From Clostridiales bacterium (GTDB lineage Bacteria > Bacillota > Clostridia > Oscillospirales > Acutalibacteraceae): 8,509 nt of DNA. A model generated the notes under the pieces. The model searched no databases, had not been told where the DNA came from, and saw only the letters and a program-made list of their open reading frames with translations. Within the stretch, counting starts at the first letter, position 1. Each line of letters opens with the position of its first letter. This document shows, piece after piece, positions 1 to 6,077 of this stretch. The position numbers and the translations under genes were made by a program. Location: NCBI GenBank assembly GCA_012728445.1, contig JAAYFA010000121.1, forward strand, positions 1 to 8,509. Direction: 5' to 3'.

Positions 1-602
1 ACCACCCGGACGGCGGACGGTCATACGGCAAAAATAATTGCTGGGCATTTGCGGCTATGGTATATAAAACCATATGGGGTCAAAGCCTCAGTTGCTACCG
101 CGGTACGGCCGACGACTTTCTACGCGATGTACCAACCGGCAAAGACAGAGCCATTACAGCAAAAAATACCAAGCTGTTTGTTGAACAAATACCTATTGGT
201 GCAAACATAAGAGTGGCCGATAACATAAACGGCGGCGATTCAAACGGACACAACAAGCATTCTCAAATCCTTGTGCAAAAAGATGAAAGTGGTTTTACCG
301 TTTACGAAAGTGTAGATAAAATGGTTCGCATAAGGTATTACACCTGGCAGCAGTATGCCGCGAAGTATGAAAAGTATAAGTACTTCAAATATATAAAGTT
401 CCCCGTGCCCAAAGTGATACAAGAAAAGGAAATCTTACCCAAAGAAATCTTTAAAGAAACTCTTACAGAAAAGCTCGATATAAAGTCGGGAAACATCTCA
501 AGCGCCCAAAGCACCATAAAAAAAATTACCTTTGACCAGTGGAGCGAATGGCTGTTGGTTGGCAGTCCTTTACCGGTTATAGCAATAGAAACGCCTCACT
601 AA
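1..602 (+). CDS. Cysteine-peptidase-like protein, C-terminal part (5' end outside window)
   Basis: The frame is open from base 3, well before the first ATG at 57, so the gene enters from the left and that ATG is internal. About 199 residues are visible. Near the left edge is NNCWAFAAMVY (Cys codon 39-41), which resembles the nucleophile segment of papain-fold peptidases. About 73 residues later comes NGHNKHSQILV (His codon 258-260), then a short beta-hairpin-like stretch with VYES. This Cys, His, acidic/polar order is what is expected of papain-like, C39-like or CHAP/NlpC-like thiol hydrolases. The roughly 90-residue tail is lysine- and glutamate-rich and I do not recognise it. The substrate is unknown; a secreted peptidase or peptidoglycan amidase is possible. 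No membrane segment is visible in this part. The gene ends just before a terminator. The fold is inferred from motif order only. Confidence 0.7.
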   Translation, partial: HPDGGRSYGKNNCWAFAAMVYKTIWGQSLSCYRGTADDFLRDVPTGKDRAITAKNTKLFVEQIPIGANIRVADNINGGDSNGHNKHSQILVQKDESGFTVYESVDKMVRIRYYTWQQYAAKYEKYKYFKYIKFPVPKVIQEKEILPKEIFKETLTEKLDIKSGNISSAQSTIKKITFDQWSEWLLVGSPLPVIAIETPH

Positions 603-616
603 AGCAAAAAACGATA

Positions 617-658
617 AAAAAGCGCTGTATCGTCTAATTAGATGAAACAGCGCTTTTT
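617..658 (+). terminator. Rho-independent terminator after the peptidase-like gene
   Basis: A 12-bp perfect stem (AAAAAGCGCTGT at 617-628 with ACAGCGCTTTTT at 647-658) encloses a loop that itself contains the palindrome TCTAATTAGA. The 3' arm ends in five T residues and the 5' arm begins with A residues, so it could stop transcription from either side. It lies 15 bases after the stop codon at 600-602. Confidence 0.9.
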
Positions 659-741
659 AGGCGGTGTTTTTGATTGCTTAACCGATTGATTTAAAGCTGC
701 AGAGGAATAAAACGAATTGGTATGAGAATACACGGCGAGTC

Positions 742-770
742 TTGTCTTTGGGTACTTCGAATTTTAAAAT
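742..770 (+). promoter_or_regulatory. Sigma-A type promoter for the truncated GH32 gene
   Basis: TTGTCT (742-747) and TAAAAT (765-770) are separated by exactly 17 bases. The predicted transcription start near 777 gives a leader of about 46 bases to the ATG at 823. The strong ribosome binding site AAGGAGGG (809-816) sits 6 bases before that ATG. The initiation signals therefore look intact although the gene they served is broken. Confidence 0.6.
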
Positions 771-822
771 AATCATAAACAGAACACAGTCAAACAGAAA
801 ATGCTTGGAAGGAGGGCTTCAT

Positions 823-912
823 ATGCCCGAAAGACTGAAAGTTCACTTTGAACCCAAAACAGGCTGGATAAACGACCCGAACGGCTTATCTTTTTCCGGG
901 GGAGATTCATAG
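823..912 (+). pseudogene. Truncated GH32 beta-fructofuranosidase (sucrose/fructan hydrolase), N-terminus only
   Basis: The 29-codon ORF contains HFEPKTGWINDPNGL (residues 8-22), the hallmark N-terminal motif of glycoside hydrolase family 32, in which the Asp of WxNDPNG is the catalytic nucleophile. Intact enzymes are usually 450-500 residues and cleave sucrose, sucrose-6-phosphate or fructans. Here TAG follows at 910-912. The next reading frame continues with FFRGRF from about 891, which is what a GH32 protein normally has after NDPNGL-x, so a one-base loss after codon 22 is probable. Recognisable homology then stops within a few codons and no downstream GH32 sequence (FRDP or EC motifs) is present. 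Promoter and ribosome binding site remain intact. The product would be an inactive peptide. The gene was probably cut by a deletion whose other end lies beside the 3' end of the gene on the opposite strand. Confidence 0.85.
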
Positions 913-958
913 CGCTATTTCGACTTTTTCAGTGGTTTCGAACCGTCCTCTTGTGTTG

Positions 959-3568
959 TTATTTCAGCATCCCGTGATATACACCGAACCAGTAAGGTAG
1001 CGTATAAGTCGTCGAACCTTCCATCTTATTGGGATTATAGTGGGTATCAAGCCAATAAGTGCTGTTGTTATACTTATGAAGGGCACGCTCATCAGGTGCG
1101 GCAACCGACCATTTAAGTTTTGTTATGCTAAACAAATATTGAAGGACATCCGTCAGTTCGGACTCCGCTGTCAACTCAGGGGGGAGCTCTCCTTTGAGTG
1201 AAAATGACAGTGTTGTTCTGCCGTCAAAGTTCAAGGATGATAAATCAAGCGAGGCAATATCATCTCGTTTATTATTTGACGCAAGGTAACAGATTGTATC
1301 AACAGGATGACGGCTTAAAGACCATGCGGCAGTTTTGAGAACATCATTCCCGAAGGCGTCCTTGACGGTTTTATTCGGATAAGCAAGTTGATAGATATAA
1401 TACCAAAGGGGATTTTCACTATACTTAATGGACACCCACCAATCCTCAAGAGCCGCGCGATAGTAATACAGCAAGTCGCTGTCCTCTTCAAGTTGGAATA
1501 TCACATAAAATGCGAGCATAGCCATTTCCTCGTCAGAATAGTTTTGTGCCAGACGACTAAGTGTTTCCACTATTTTACTATAACTCAGAAGATTGATTGC
1601 AGTTGAAATGTAAGGTGATGTTTCTTCCCCTAAAGTGTAGGCCATTGCCACCTGCACACGTTCAGAATGTTGCGCTGCTACTTCAGCGTATTCGTATGCG
1701 GGGTCGAGGGCTAAAAATCGGTATTCGGTTTCCCATTTTTCATACCCTGTAACATAAGCTGCAACTTTAAAGATACTAAGCGCTACTAAGGAATGCAAGG
1801 GAGCAAGCGCAACAGCGGAGCTTGAAGAAAATGCATGCCTGCTAAAATTTGACCATGTCGTCGGCTGACCACTTCCATCAACAAGCCTATAACCGTTGTG
1901 AACAATGTGTTGCGCTAAGTTATCCGCAGCGGTGACAAGGATTTCCTTGAGTTCAGGGTCTTCCGGTGCGAGTATGTCATAAATCAGTTTAAAGATAAAC
2001 ATATGCCCGATAAGCTCATCGGCACTGGTATCTCCTTTGTAAATGATATCTTCGGCGGTATAATCGGAACCGATCAGTCCATCCCACAAGCGTTGTGGAA
2101 CTTCGCCTGATGCATCCACGATAACGCCACGTAGGTTTTCATTATTGATAAGGTAAAACGGATCAGCTACATTCTTAGCGGAAACACCGGATGCAGTTTT
2201 ATCAGCGTTAACACCCCAATAAATATTGCCATGAACACTGTTGTTCTCATCCCTAAGGGAATATGTTCTCGCAACAAAGCCTTTAAGCAATCGATTCTGT
2301 TTTTCGTACTCAGTGCTTGCGTTTGCGTTGTCGGCAGGGTTTGACCAAACGCCGGGATCTACCGGGGCATAATAACCTTCGTTCAACAGAGCTTTATCCG
2401 ATCCTGTGAGCGTATAGCGCAGATAAGCACTATTGAAACGATTCGCAGGACTTTTAGAGGAAACATACATTGCGCCGTTGCCTCCTTTTTCAAGGGCATC
2501 GGCCGAAAGCCAGCGATCTTCGGTATCCCAAGGGTAATCACCGTTGACTTGTCTGCGTACATACGCTTGAGTCGTGCCTGTTCTCATCGATATGTAGTGT
2601 AACATTAATACTGCTTCAGCAGAACGTGTCGCTATCTGCCGTGCCTGCTCAATCTGAGCATCCGACGCGTTGGGGTCGTTGCGTAAAGATGCATAGCGCA
2701 TCAGTTCGCCCGCTCCGTACATTGATGTCCATAATCCATCATTGTCATCATCAGATGTTCGCCAAGCATTATTTCGATAGGAAGCTTGTGAAACCATACC
2801 GCGTCGTGCAACATACGTTTGCGTGGTATCGCTCATTATCTCGGCCTTTTGGGTTGCGTCCATTTCAACCATGGAAATGTGCGTGTATCCATTTTGCATT
2901 GTCGTCCAGATACCATTATCCCCATCTGAAGAAATAGCAAGAACCTTGCCGTCAGTGGTATTGGGACTAAAGAAATAACGATCTCCCATGAAACGCTGTT
3001 CACGATCCCTCTGTGTCGGTGCGTTGTTATTGGTGCGCAAAACACCGTAATCGGTTATCGTCCATACCGCACCGTCTGCAGTAATCGCGCTTTGAAAACC
3101 GGTATAATCGGTAACCGATGAAACATCGGCGGGTACATTTGAGTCGCCCTTAGCGTATCTTGTCACAATCTTTTGAAGATTGTTAACCTGAGCCACTTCC
3201 CCGTTTTCATAGTGTTGAATGGCTTTTCTTTCAGCAATTATTGTAGGCGTTGATGTCGCATTAAGCGTCACGGTGTCATAAAGACTGCCCGATTTAGCGG
3301 TGACAGTAGCCTGACCGATGCTCGTTACGGTTATTCTGCCCTGATTGTCAACAACGGCGACCCCGTCCGGGGAGACACTCCATGTAATTGCCCCCGTATG
3401 ATTTTTGTCTTTGAAAACGCAGTCAAGTGTGCGACTATCGCCTACACCCATCTCCCATCCCTCTGGCACAAGAATTCGCAACTCTTTGGCAGACGAATTA
3501 AAAAACGAAAAAAACGATGAAAATATCATGCTAACAGAAAGAATTAATGAAATAATACGATTAAACAA
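959..3568 (-). CDS. Large exported protein with BIG2-like domain and predicted alpha/alpha-toroid region, function unknown
   Basis: The start is TTG at 3568, chosen because AAAGGTGGTG (3574-3583) sits just upstream and a hydrophobic signal peptide follows directly (residues 1 to about 27, likely cleavage near NSSA-KE). Residues about 30-105 resemble a bacterial Ig-like BIG2 domain (VGDSRTLDC, then ITWSVSP, IGQATVTAKSG). Residues 155-280 carry the related segments SDGDNGIWTTM and DDDNDGLWTSM, like blades or loops seen in propeller-type exported proteins. Residues about 280-710 are helix-rich, with the block GDTSADELIGHMF (512-524), then HNGYRLVDGSGQPTTW; I associate this layout with alpha/alpha-toroid, carbohydrate-related proteins, but cannot assign a GH or PL family. 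The C-terminus ends in YWFGVYHGMLK with no LPXTG or dockerin. At 869 residues it looks complete and undamaged. It faces the GH32 remnant tail to tail. A polysaccharide-active or binding role is inference. Confidence 0.85.
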   Translation of the reverse strand: MFNRIISLILSVSMIFSSFFSFFNSSAKELRILVPEGWEMGVGDSRTLDCVFKDKNHTGAITWSVSPDGVAVVDNQGRITVTSIGQATVTAKSGSLYDTVTLNATSTPTIIAERKAIQHYENGEVAQVNNLQKIVTRYAKGDSNVPADVSSVTDYTGFQSAITADGAVWTITDYGVLRTNNNAPTQRDREQRFMGDRYFFSPNTTDGKVLAISSDGDNGIWTTMQNGYTHISMVEMDATQKAEIMSDTTQTYVARRGMVSQASYRNNAWRTSDDDNDGLWTSMYGAGELMRYASLRNDPNASDAQIEQARQIATRSAEAVLMLHYISMRTGTTQAYVRRQVNGDYPWDTEDRWLSADALEKGGNGAMYVSSKSPANRFNSAYLRYTLTGSDKALLNEGYYAPVDPGVWSNPADNANASTEYEKQNRLLKGFVARTYSLRDENNSVHGNIYWGVNADKTASGVSAKNVADPFYLINNENLRGVIVDASGEVPQRLWDGLIGSDYTAEDIIYKGDTSADELIGHMFIFKLIYDILAPEDPELKEILVTAADNLAQHIVHNGYRLVDGSGQPTTWSNFSRHAFSSSSAVALAPLHSLVALSIFKVAAYVTGYEKWETEYRFLALDPAYEYAEVAAQHSERVQVAMAYTLGEETSPYISTAINLLSYSKIVETLSRLAQNYSDEEMAMLAFYVIFQLEEDSDLLYYYRAALEDWWVSIKYSENPLWYYIYQLAYPNKTVKDAFGNDVLKTAAWSLSRHPVDTICYLASNNKRDDIASLDLSSLNFDGRTTLSFSLKGELPPELTAESELTDVLQYLFSITKLKWSVAAPDERALHKYNNSTYWLDTHYNPNKMEGSTTYTLPYWFGVYHGMLK

Positions 3569-3573
3569 AAAAG

Positions 3574-3583
3574 CACCACCTTT
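3574..3583 (-). promoter_or_regulatory. Ribosome binding site deciding the TTG start
   Basis: On the minus strand AAAGGTGGTG lies 5 bases before the TTG at 3568-3566. No ATG or GTG in this frame is equally well placed before the signal peptide, so this site fixes the start of the large exported protein. Confidence 0.7.
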
Positions 3584-3600
3584 AAAAAATATTTGCTAAG

Positions 3601-3629
3601 ATGATATCAGATAGGGGTAATGATTGCAA
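3601..3629 (-). promoter_or_regulatory. Sigma-A promoter of the large exported protein
   Basis: Reading the minus strand, TTGCAA (3629-3624) is followed after exactly 17 bases by TATCAT (3606-3601), with TGA directly before the -10 (extended -10). The predicted start of transcription is near 3594, about 25 bases before the TTG codon. Confidence 0.65.
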
Positions 3630-3760
3630 CCCAGAAATCAGGCCTTTAAAAAAATGATTAACAACACGGGTGACGGTTCTGCGATTTGGTGCCTATGGCA
3701 ACACAGATCAAAGCGTTGCAATTTAGTATTGAACTACCCAATCAACGCATTTAAAAGATG

Positions 3761-3782
3761 ATACTATATAGTTTTATAGTAT
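3761..3782. repeat. AT-rich inverted repeat
   Basis: ATACTATA (3761-3768) and TATAGTAT (3775-3782) are exact complements around a 6-base loop. There is no flanking gene start, so it may be a remnant operator or part of the adjacent repeat element at 3792. Confidence 0.5.
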
Positions 3783-3791
3783 GTCAGATTA

Positions 3792-3853
3792 ACGGGGGAC
3801 CGTTTTGGGATAGTGTGCAGAACACAGGCTGTAATCAGTGAACTGTCCCCCGT
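3792..3853. repeat. REP-like element bounded by GGGGGAC inverted repeats
   Basis: The left arm ACGGGGGACCGTT (3792-3804) and right arm AACTGTCCCCCGT (3841-3853) are complementary at 12 of 13 positions around 36 bases, which contain a smaller GTGT/ACAC pairing. The GGGGAC(A/G)GTT type end resembles dispersed palindromic units that accompany REP-associated transposases in many bacteria, although no transposase is in the window. A half-like relative, GGGTGACGGTTCT, occurs at 3668-3680. Confidence 0.55.
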
Positions 3854-4006
3854 GTGTCGAAGGTGATCGTGGCTTATGACGGAAAAGTGCTTTTTGAACA
3901 GCGGTATGATAAAATAAATGATATTAAGTTTTTAAAAGATACGAAGACGATAGAAGGCTTTATCAACGGTGGCAAAGCGAGCTTTACCGTGTGGTTTGGC
4001 AAGTAG
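3854..4006 (+). pseudogene. C-terminal remnant of an unrecognised gene
   Basis: The open frame (50 codons from GTG at 3854, stop TAG 4004-4006) has natural protein composition: it begins VSKVIVAYDGKVLFEQ and ends GKASFTVWFGK. No ribosome binding site precedes it; its 5' end runs directly into the right arm of the REP-like repeat, and a hairpin repeat begins right after its stop. I read it as the tail of a gene whose front was lost when the repeat arrived or a deletion occurred. The parent family is not recognised. A translated small protein starting at GTG cannot be excluded. Confidence 0.35.
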
Positions 4007-4026
4007 GGCGGGGGCTTGCCCCCGCC
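4007..4026. repeat. GC-rich hairpin repeat of the GTAGGGC type
   Basis: GGCGGGGGC (4007-4015) pairs perfectly with GCCCCCGCC (4018-4026) around TT. It is preceded by GTAGG and followed by GAAAGC. A second element with the same frame but different stem bases lies on the other strand at 4715-4740. It may act as a weak terminator for the preceding remnant, but there is no clean T-run. Confidence 0.6.
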
Positions 4027-4030
4027 GAAA

Positions 4031-4174
4031 GCTTTTATCAGATTAATTTTTATCCAGCGGTATTTTTTAGAAGAACGGCTGCGTGACTTGCTTGAGGCAA
4101 GCAATAAAGAAAAAGCCAAAATCAAAGATGTCGTTCTGAGCGTAGTGAAGAATCTTTCTTATTATAAGAAATAA
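4031..4174 (+). pseudogene. Possible charged-helix gene remnant overwritten by a repeat
   Basis: In the same frame as the remnant that stops at 4006, the sequence is open to TAA at 4172-4174. It encodes a charged, helix-like stretch (FLEERLRDLLEASNKEKAKIKD) that looks protein-coding. From about 4129 onward the codons are simply the translation of a TTCTGAG-type intergenic repeat, so the original C-terminus seems to have been replaced. No start codon with a ribosome binding site is visible. No family is recognised; chance openness is possible. Confidence 0.25.
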
Positions 4175-4205
4175 GATCCTTCGTCGTGCGCGCCTCAGGA
4201 TGACA
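4129..4205. repeat. Dispersed palindromic repeat, TGTCGTTCTGAG...CTCAGGATGACA type
   Basis: The unit begins TGTCGTTCTGAGCG (4129-4142) and ends CGCCTCAGGATGACA (4191-4205), with GAAGAATCTT and AAGATCCTTC as inner complementary segments and TTCTTA/TAAGAA near the centre. This is the layout of the TCATTCTGAGC...GCTCAGAATGA repeats that are common between genes in many Clostridia and Bacteroidetes. The arms pair imperfectly, as expected for an aged copy. Confidence 0.75.
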
Positions 4206-4230
4206 TACGCATACCCTCAAGTTGCGTGCA

Positions 4231-4252
4231 TTTGGCGCTTACTCCCGCCAAA
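4231..4252. repeat. Short inverted repeat TTTGGCG...CGCCAAA
   Basis: TTTGGCG (4231-4237) and CGCCAAA (4246-4252) are perfect complements with an 8-base centre. No gene start is nearby; the function is unknown. Confidence 0.45.
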
Positions 4253-4274
4253 ACAGGCAAAACTGCAAATGTAA

Positions 4275-4358
4275 ATTTCCGTAAAACGAGAAAAATTTCA
4301 CTAAAATCGCCTAAGATTTCAGTAAAATTAAAAATCACGGAAATAATTTACGGGAAAT
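4275..4358. repeat. Cluster of an iterated ATTTCNNTAAAA motif
   Basis: ATTTCCGTAAAA (4275-4286), ATTTCACTAAAA (4295-4306) and ATTTCAGTAAAA (4316-4327) recur on the plus strand at steps of 20 and 21 bases. On the minus strand follow ATTTCCGTGA (4344-4335) and ATTTCCCGTAAA (4358-4347). The region is non-coding and lies between the TTCTGAG repeat and the TM2 gene terminator. Spacing of about two helix turns would suit a protein-binding array, but no partner is identified. Confidence 0.5.
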
Positions 4359-4382
4359 GTTTGAAGACTTGCGTAAAAGATG

Positions 4383-4434
4383 ATAAGAGGACGGCTCTCG
4401 CGTGTTATGCAACACGATAGAACCGTCTTCTTAT
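4383..4434 (-). terminator. Terminator hairpin downstream of the TM2 gene
   Basis: A 16-bp stem (4383-4398 with 4419-4434, including two G-U pairs in the minus-strand transcript) encloses a second perfect stem CGTGTT/AACACG (4401-4406 with 4411-4416). It starts 14 bases after the minus-strand stop of the TM2 gene. The T-rich stretch after it is short and interrupted, so termination strength is uncertain. Confidence 0.65.
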
Positions 4435-4447
4435 GTTCCTATCAAAC

Positions 4448-4633
4448 TTATGTATAGTAGGGGTTTGGCTTAAACAGCAGAACAATTAAATCGAATGCGA
4501 TGCCGATTCCTCCCAGTCCTGCTGTAAAAATATATACGACACCTAGAAGTATTTTACCCTCATAAAATTTATGAGCCCCAAAAACACCAAGAAACAGGCA
4601 TAAGAAGAACGACACCCACTTGTTTTTCATCAT
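4448..4633 (-). CDS. TM2 domain membrane protein
   Basis: The 61-residue protein has the TM2 domain layout: a first hydrophobic segment (about 7-19, VSFFLCLFLGVFGAHKFYEG) with the characteristic GxxGAHxFY turn, a short GKI loop, then a glycine-rich second segment (about 29-53, LLGVVYIFTAGLGGIGIAFDLIVLLF). TM2 proteins are small two-helix inner-membrane proteins of mostly unknown function. Two adjacent ATGs (4633 and 4630) both fit the GGAGG ribosome binding site (4640-4644); the second has 9 bases of spacing and the first 6. The gene is complete, stands alone with its own terminator hairpin, and has the same orientation as the AlbA-type gene 118 bases upstream. No clear promoter was found in the gap, so co-transcription with that gene is possible. 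Confidence 0.9.
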   Translation of the reverse strand: MMKNKWVSFFLCLFLGVFGAHKFYEGKILLGVVYIFTAGLGGIGIAFDLIVLLFKPNPYYT

Positions 4634-4714
4634 TTTTAACCTCCAATTTTAAACTACATTCGTTGAAAGCGTTTATTACATTGCGAGACGGTGTTCCGAA
4701 CAGGTCGTGTGAGG

Positions 4715-4741
4715 CGGCAACAGCAGAGCCGTTGCCCTACA
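4715..4741. repeat. Second GTAGGGC-type hairpin repeat (minus orientation)
   Basis: GGCAAC (4716-4721) pairs with GTTGCC (4731-4736). On the minus strand the unit reads TGTAGGGC at its start and GCCGCC at its end, matching the frame of the 4003-4027 hairpin although the stem bases differ. It lies between the AlbA-type gene and TM2 and could also act as a weak terminator for the former. Confidence 0.5.
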
Positions 4742-4750
4742 AGGAGGTGC

Positions 4751-5788
4751 TTACTCTTGCGATTTCAGTGTATACCTAATATTTTTGCCCTGTCCGCTTG
4801 ATTCAATTAAGCTTTGTTCAATCATTTCTCTTAAAATTTTGTTTGCGAATGTTTGCGAAATATCAAGGGCAGACTCAACATCTTTTCTAATGATTGACGG
4901 TTGGTTTTCAAATAAATCAATCACTATCTTTTGTTTCGTTGGAAGTTTATCTTTATTTATTGCGGTATTGACATTTGGCAAAGTAATTTTAAAAGCATTG
5001 TCGCTTACTTCAATTTCAGGTTTTAAGGTGCTGTTTGTATAACTTCTGAATATATTTGTGATTCCCGTTCCGTAAGCTTCTATCAATTTCAACCGGTAAA
5101 AAACATTTGCCAAATTAACATTCCTTGTTATGGAAACACCTAACATAATATCGTCGTATGACATACCTTTGACCAAACCACCGATTGATACAAATTCGAT
5201 TCGGTTGTCGAATATGCTGATTAAAGTGCTTGCACTGTAAGCATAGTCCCGATGTACAAGCGAGTTGAGCAGGGCCTCTCTGATGGCCTCGGTTGGGTAA
5301 TCGCGGCTATCAATGCGATGAAGCCCGGAAAACTCCGCTTTAGTACGGTTGTATATTTCAATGTATTCGTACACATCGTTTAATTGCTTTATGAGAGAAC
5401 CGTCAAATTCACGCCTATCCTTAAAAACAGATTTTTCCAGGCCTTCAAAAACAGCAATTTTTACAGTATGGGGACATTGATCCGAAAGAATCAACCCTAA
5501 ATTGGTATATACACCGTTGGTGGAAATTATTTTCAATGACTTTTGCTGTGCTTCTCCAAAGGGGACGCCTCTTTTTGCAAATTCCTTTTCAGCTTCGACA
5601 AAAGTTAGCTCCTGAATGCGTGCCCTTACATCTTCGTATTTTTCACCATCGGTTTCTTTTATCATCCTAATGATTGCCGATTCGGTTGCGGGAACGCGTG
5701 AAGCACCTTGCCTGACATACACGCCCTCGGGACGGATGCCTTTACCGGCTATATAATAGGGGCTTGAAGTACCTTTTTGAACAGTCAC
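4751..5788 (-). CDS. AlbA_2/HATPase_c_4 ATP-binding regulator, C-terminal part of a frameshifted gene
   Basis: This 345-residue frame holds the ATP-binding and DNA-binding parts of a protein family with an N-terminal AlbA_2 (Schlafen-type) domain. Visible landmarks are SSPYYIAGKGIRPEGVYVRQGAS (end of AlbA_2, residues about 8-30), EALLNSLVHRDY (171-182, the Asn-containing ATP-binding box of the GHKL-like fold), RNVNLANVFYRLKLIEAYGTGI (222-243), and a C-terminal winged helix (about 286-342). Such proteins are usually one chain of about 430-480 residues acting as predicted DNA-binding regulators. Here the frame begins at GTG 5788, which overlaps the stop of the preceding frame by 4 bases (GTGA). 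Inserting one base near 5812-5814 joins both frames into a normal 430-residue protein. It therefore is either a recent frameshift, a sequence error, or two coupled cistrons; I favour the first two. The GTG has no good ribosome binding site. Confidence 0.85.
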   Translation of the reverse strand: MTVQKGTSSPYYIAGKGIRPEGVYVRQGASRVPATESAIIRMIKETDGEKYEDVRARIQELTFVEAEKEFAKRGVPFGEAQQKSLKIISTNGVYTNLGLILSDQCPHTVKIAVFEGLEKSVFKDRREFDGSLIKQLNDVYEYIEIYNRTKAEFSGLHRIDSRDYPTEAIREALLNSLVHRDYAYSASTLISIFDNRIEFVSIGGLVKGMSYDDIMLGVSITRNVNLANVFYRLKLIEAYGTGITNIFRSYTNSTLKPEIEVSDNAFKITLPNVNTAINKDKLPTKQKIVIDLFENQPSIIRKDVESALDISQTFANKILREMIEQSLIESSGQGKNIRYTLKSQE

Positions 5789-6042
5789 TTTAAGGATATT
5801 CTTTCCGTCAACCCTTCAACTTCATAAGAAACAAACATCGTTACATCGGGCTTGACAGAGTCGCGCAGCATATTGGTAAGCCTTGTCATATCACCGTCCG
5901 TGTCTTTTATTCCAAAAGCTTTGCCGTCGTCGGAAATGCCAATACGAATAACGCCACCGTCTGTATTCGCAAAGGCTATTACGGTTTTGCGAATATCATC
6001 AGAATATTCTCTTTTAAATTCAAGCGTTGTGTTCTCAATCAA
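5785..6042 (-). CDS. AlbA_2 domain, N-terminal part of the frameshifted gene
   Basis: From TTG 6042 the frame gives 85 residues beginning LIENTTLEFKREYSDDIRKT, then VIAFANTDGGVIRIGISDDG and TNMLRDSVKPDVTMFVSYEVEG, the core of the AlbA_2 nucleic-acid-binding domain. The frame stays open upstream to an ATG at 6087, but that ATG lies before the predicted -10 element (6078-6083). The TTG has AAGGTG (6049-6054) 6 bases upstream and matches where this family normally begins, so I prefer it. After VEG the frame runs off into LTERISLK and a TGA at 5787-5785. One added base there would instead read V-D-G-K-N-I-L-K and continue into the downstream frame, which is the normal sequence for the family. Alone, this fragment would lack the ATP-binding and winged-helix parts. 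Confidence 0.8.
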   Translation of the reverse strand: MIENTTLEFKREYSDDIRKTVIAFANTDGGVIRIGISDDGKAFGIKDTDGDMTRLTNMLRDSVKPDVTMFVSYEVEGLTERISLK

Positions 6043-6077
6043 CGGGAACACCTTCTTTCTTCTCACATTCTTGCACC

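Noticed and set aside
2836..3045. Minus-strand 69-codon frame inside the large exported protein gene
   Set aside because: It overlaps the long intact coding frame and has no start signal.
3630..4440. CRISPR array or tRNA cluster in the repeat-rich gap
   Set aside because: Repeats differ from each other and are not regularly spaced with unique spacers; no cloverleaf was found.
4741..4798. Perfect AAGGAGGTG on the plus strand followed by a TTG ORF of 14 codons
   Set aside because: The ORF is tiny and overlaps the 3' end of the AlbA gene on the other strand; the match is more likely part of the flanking repeat or chance.
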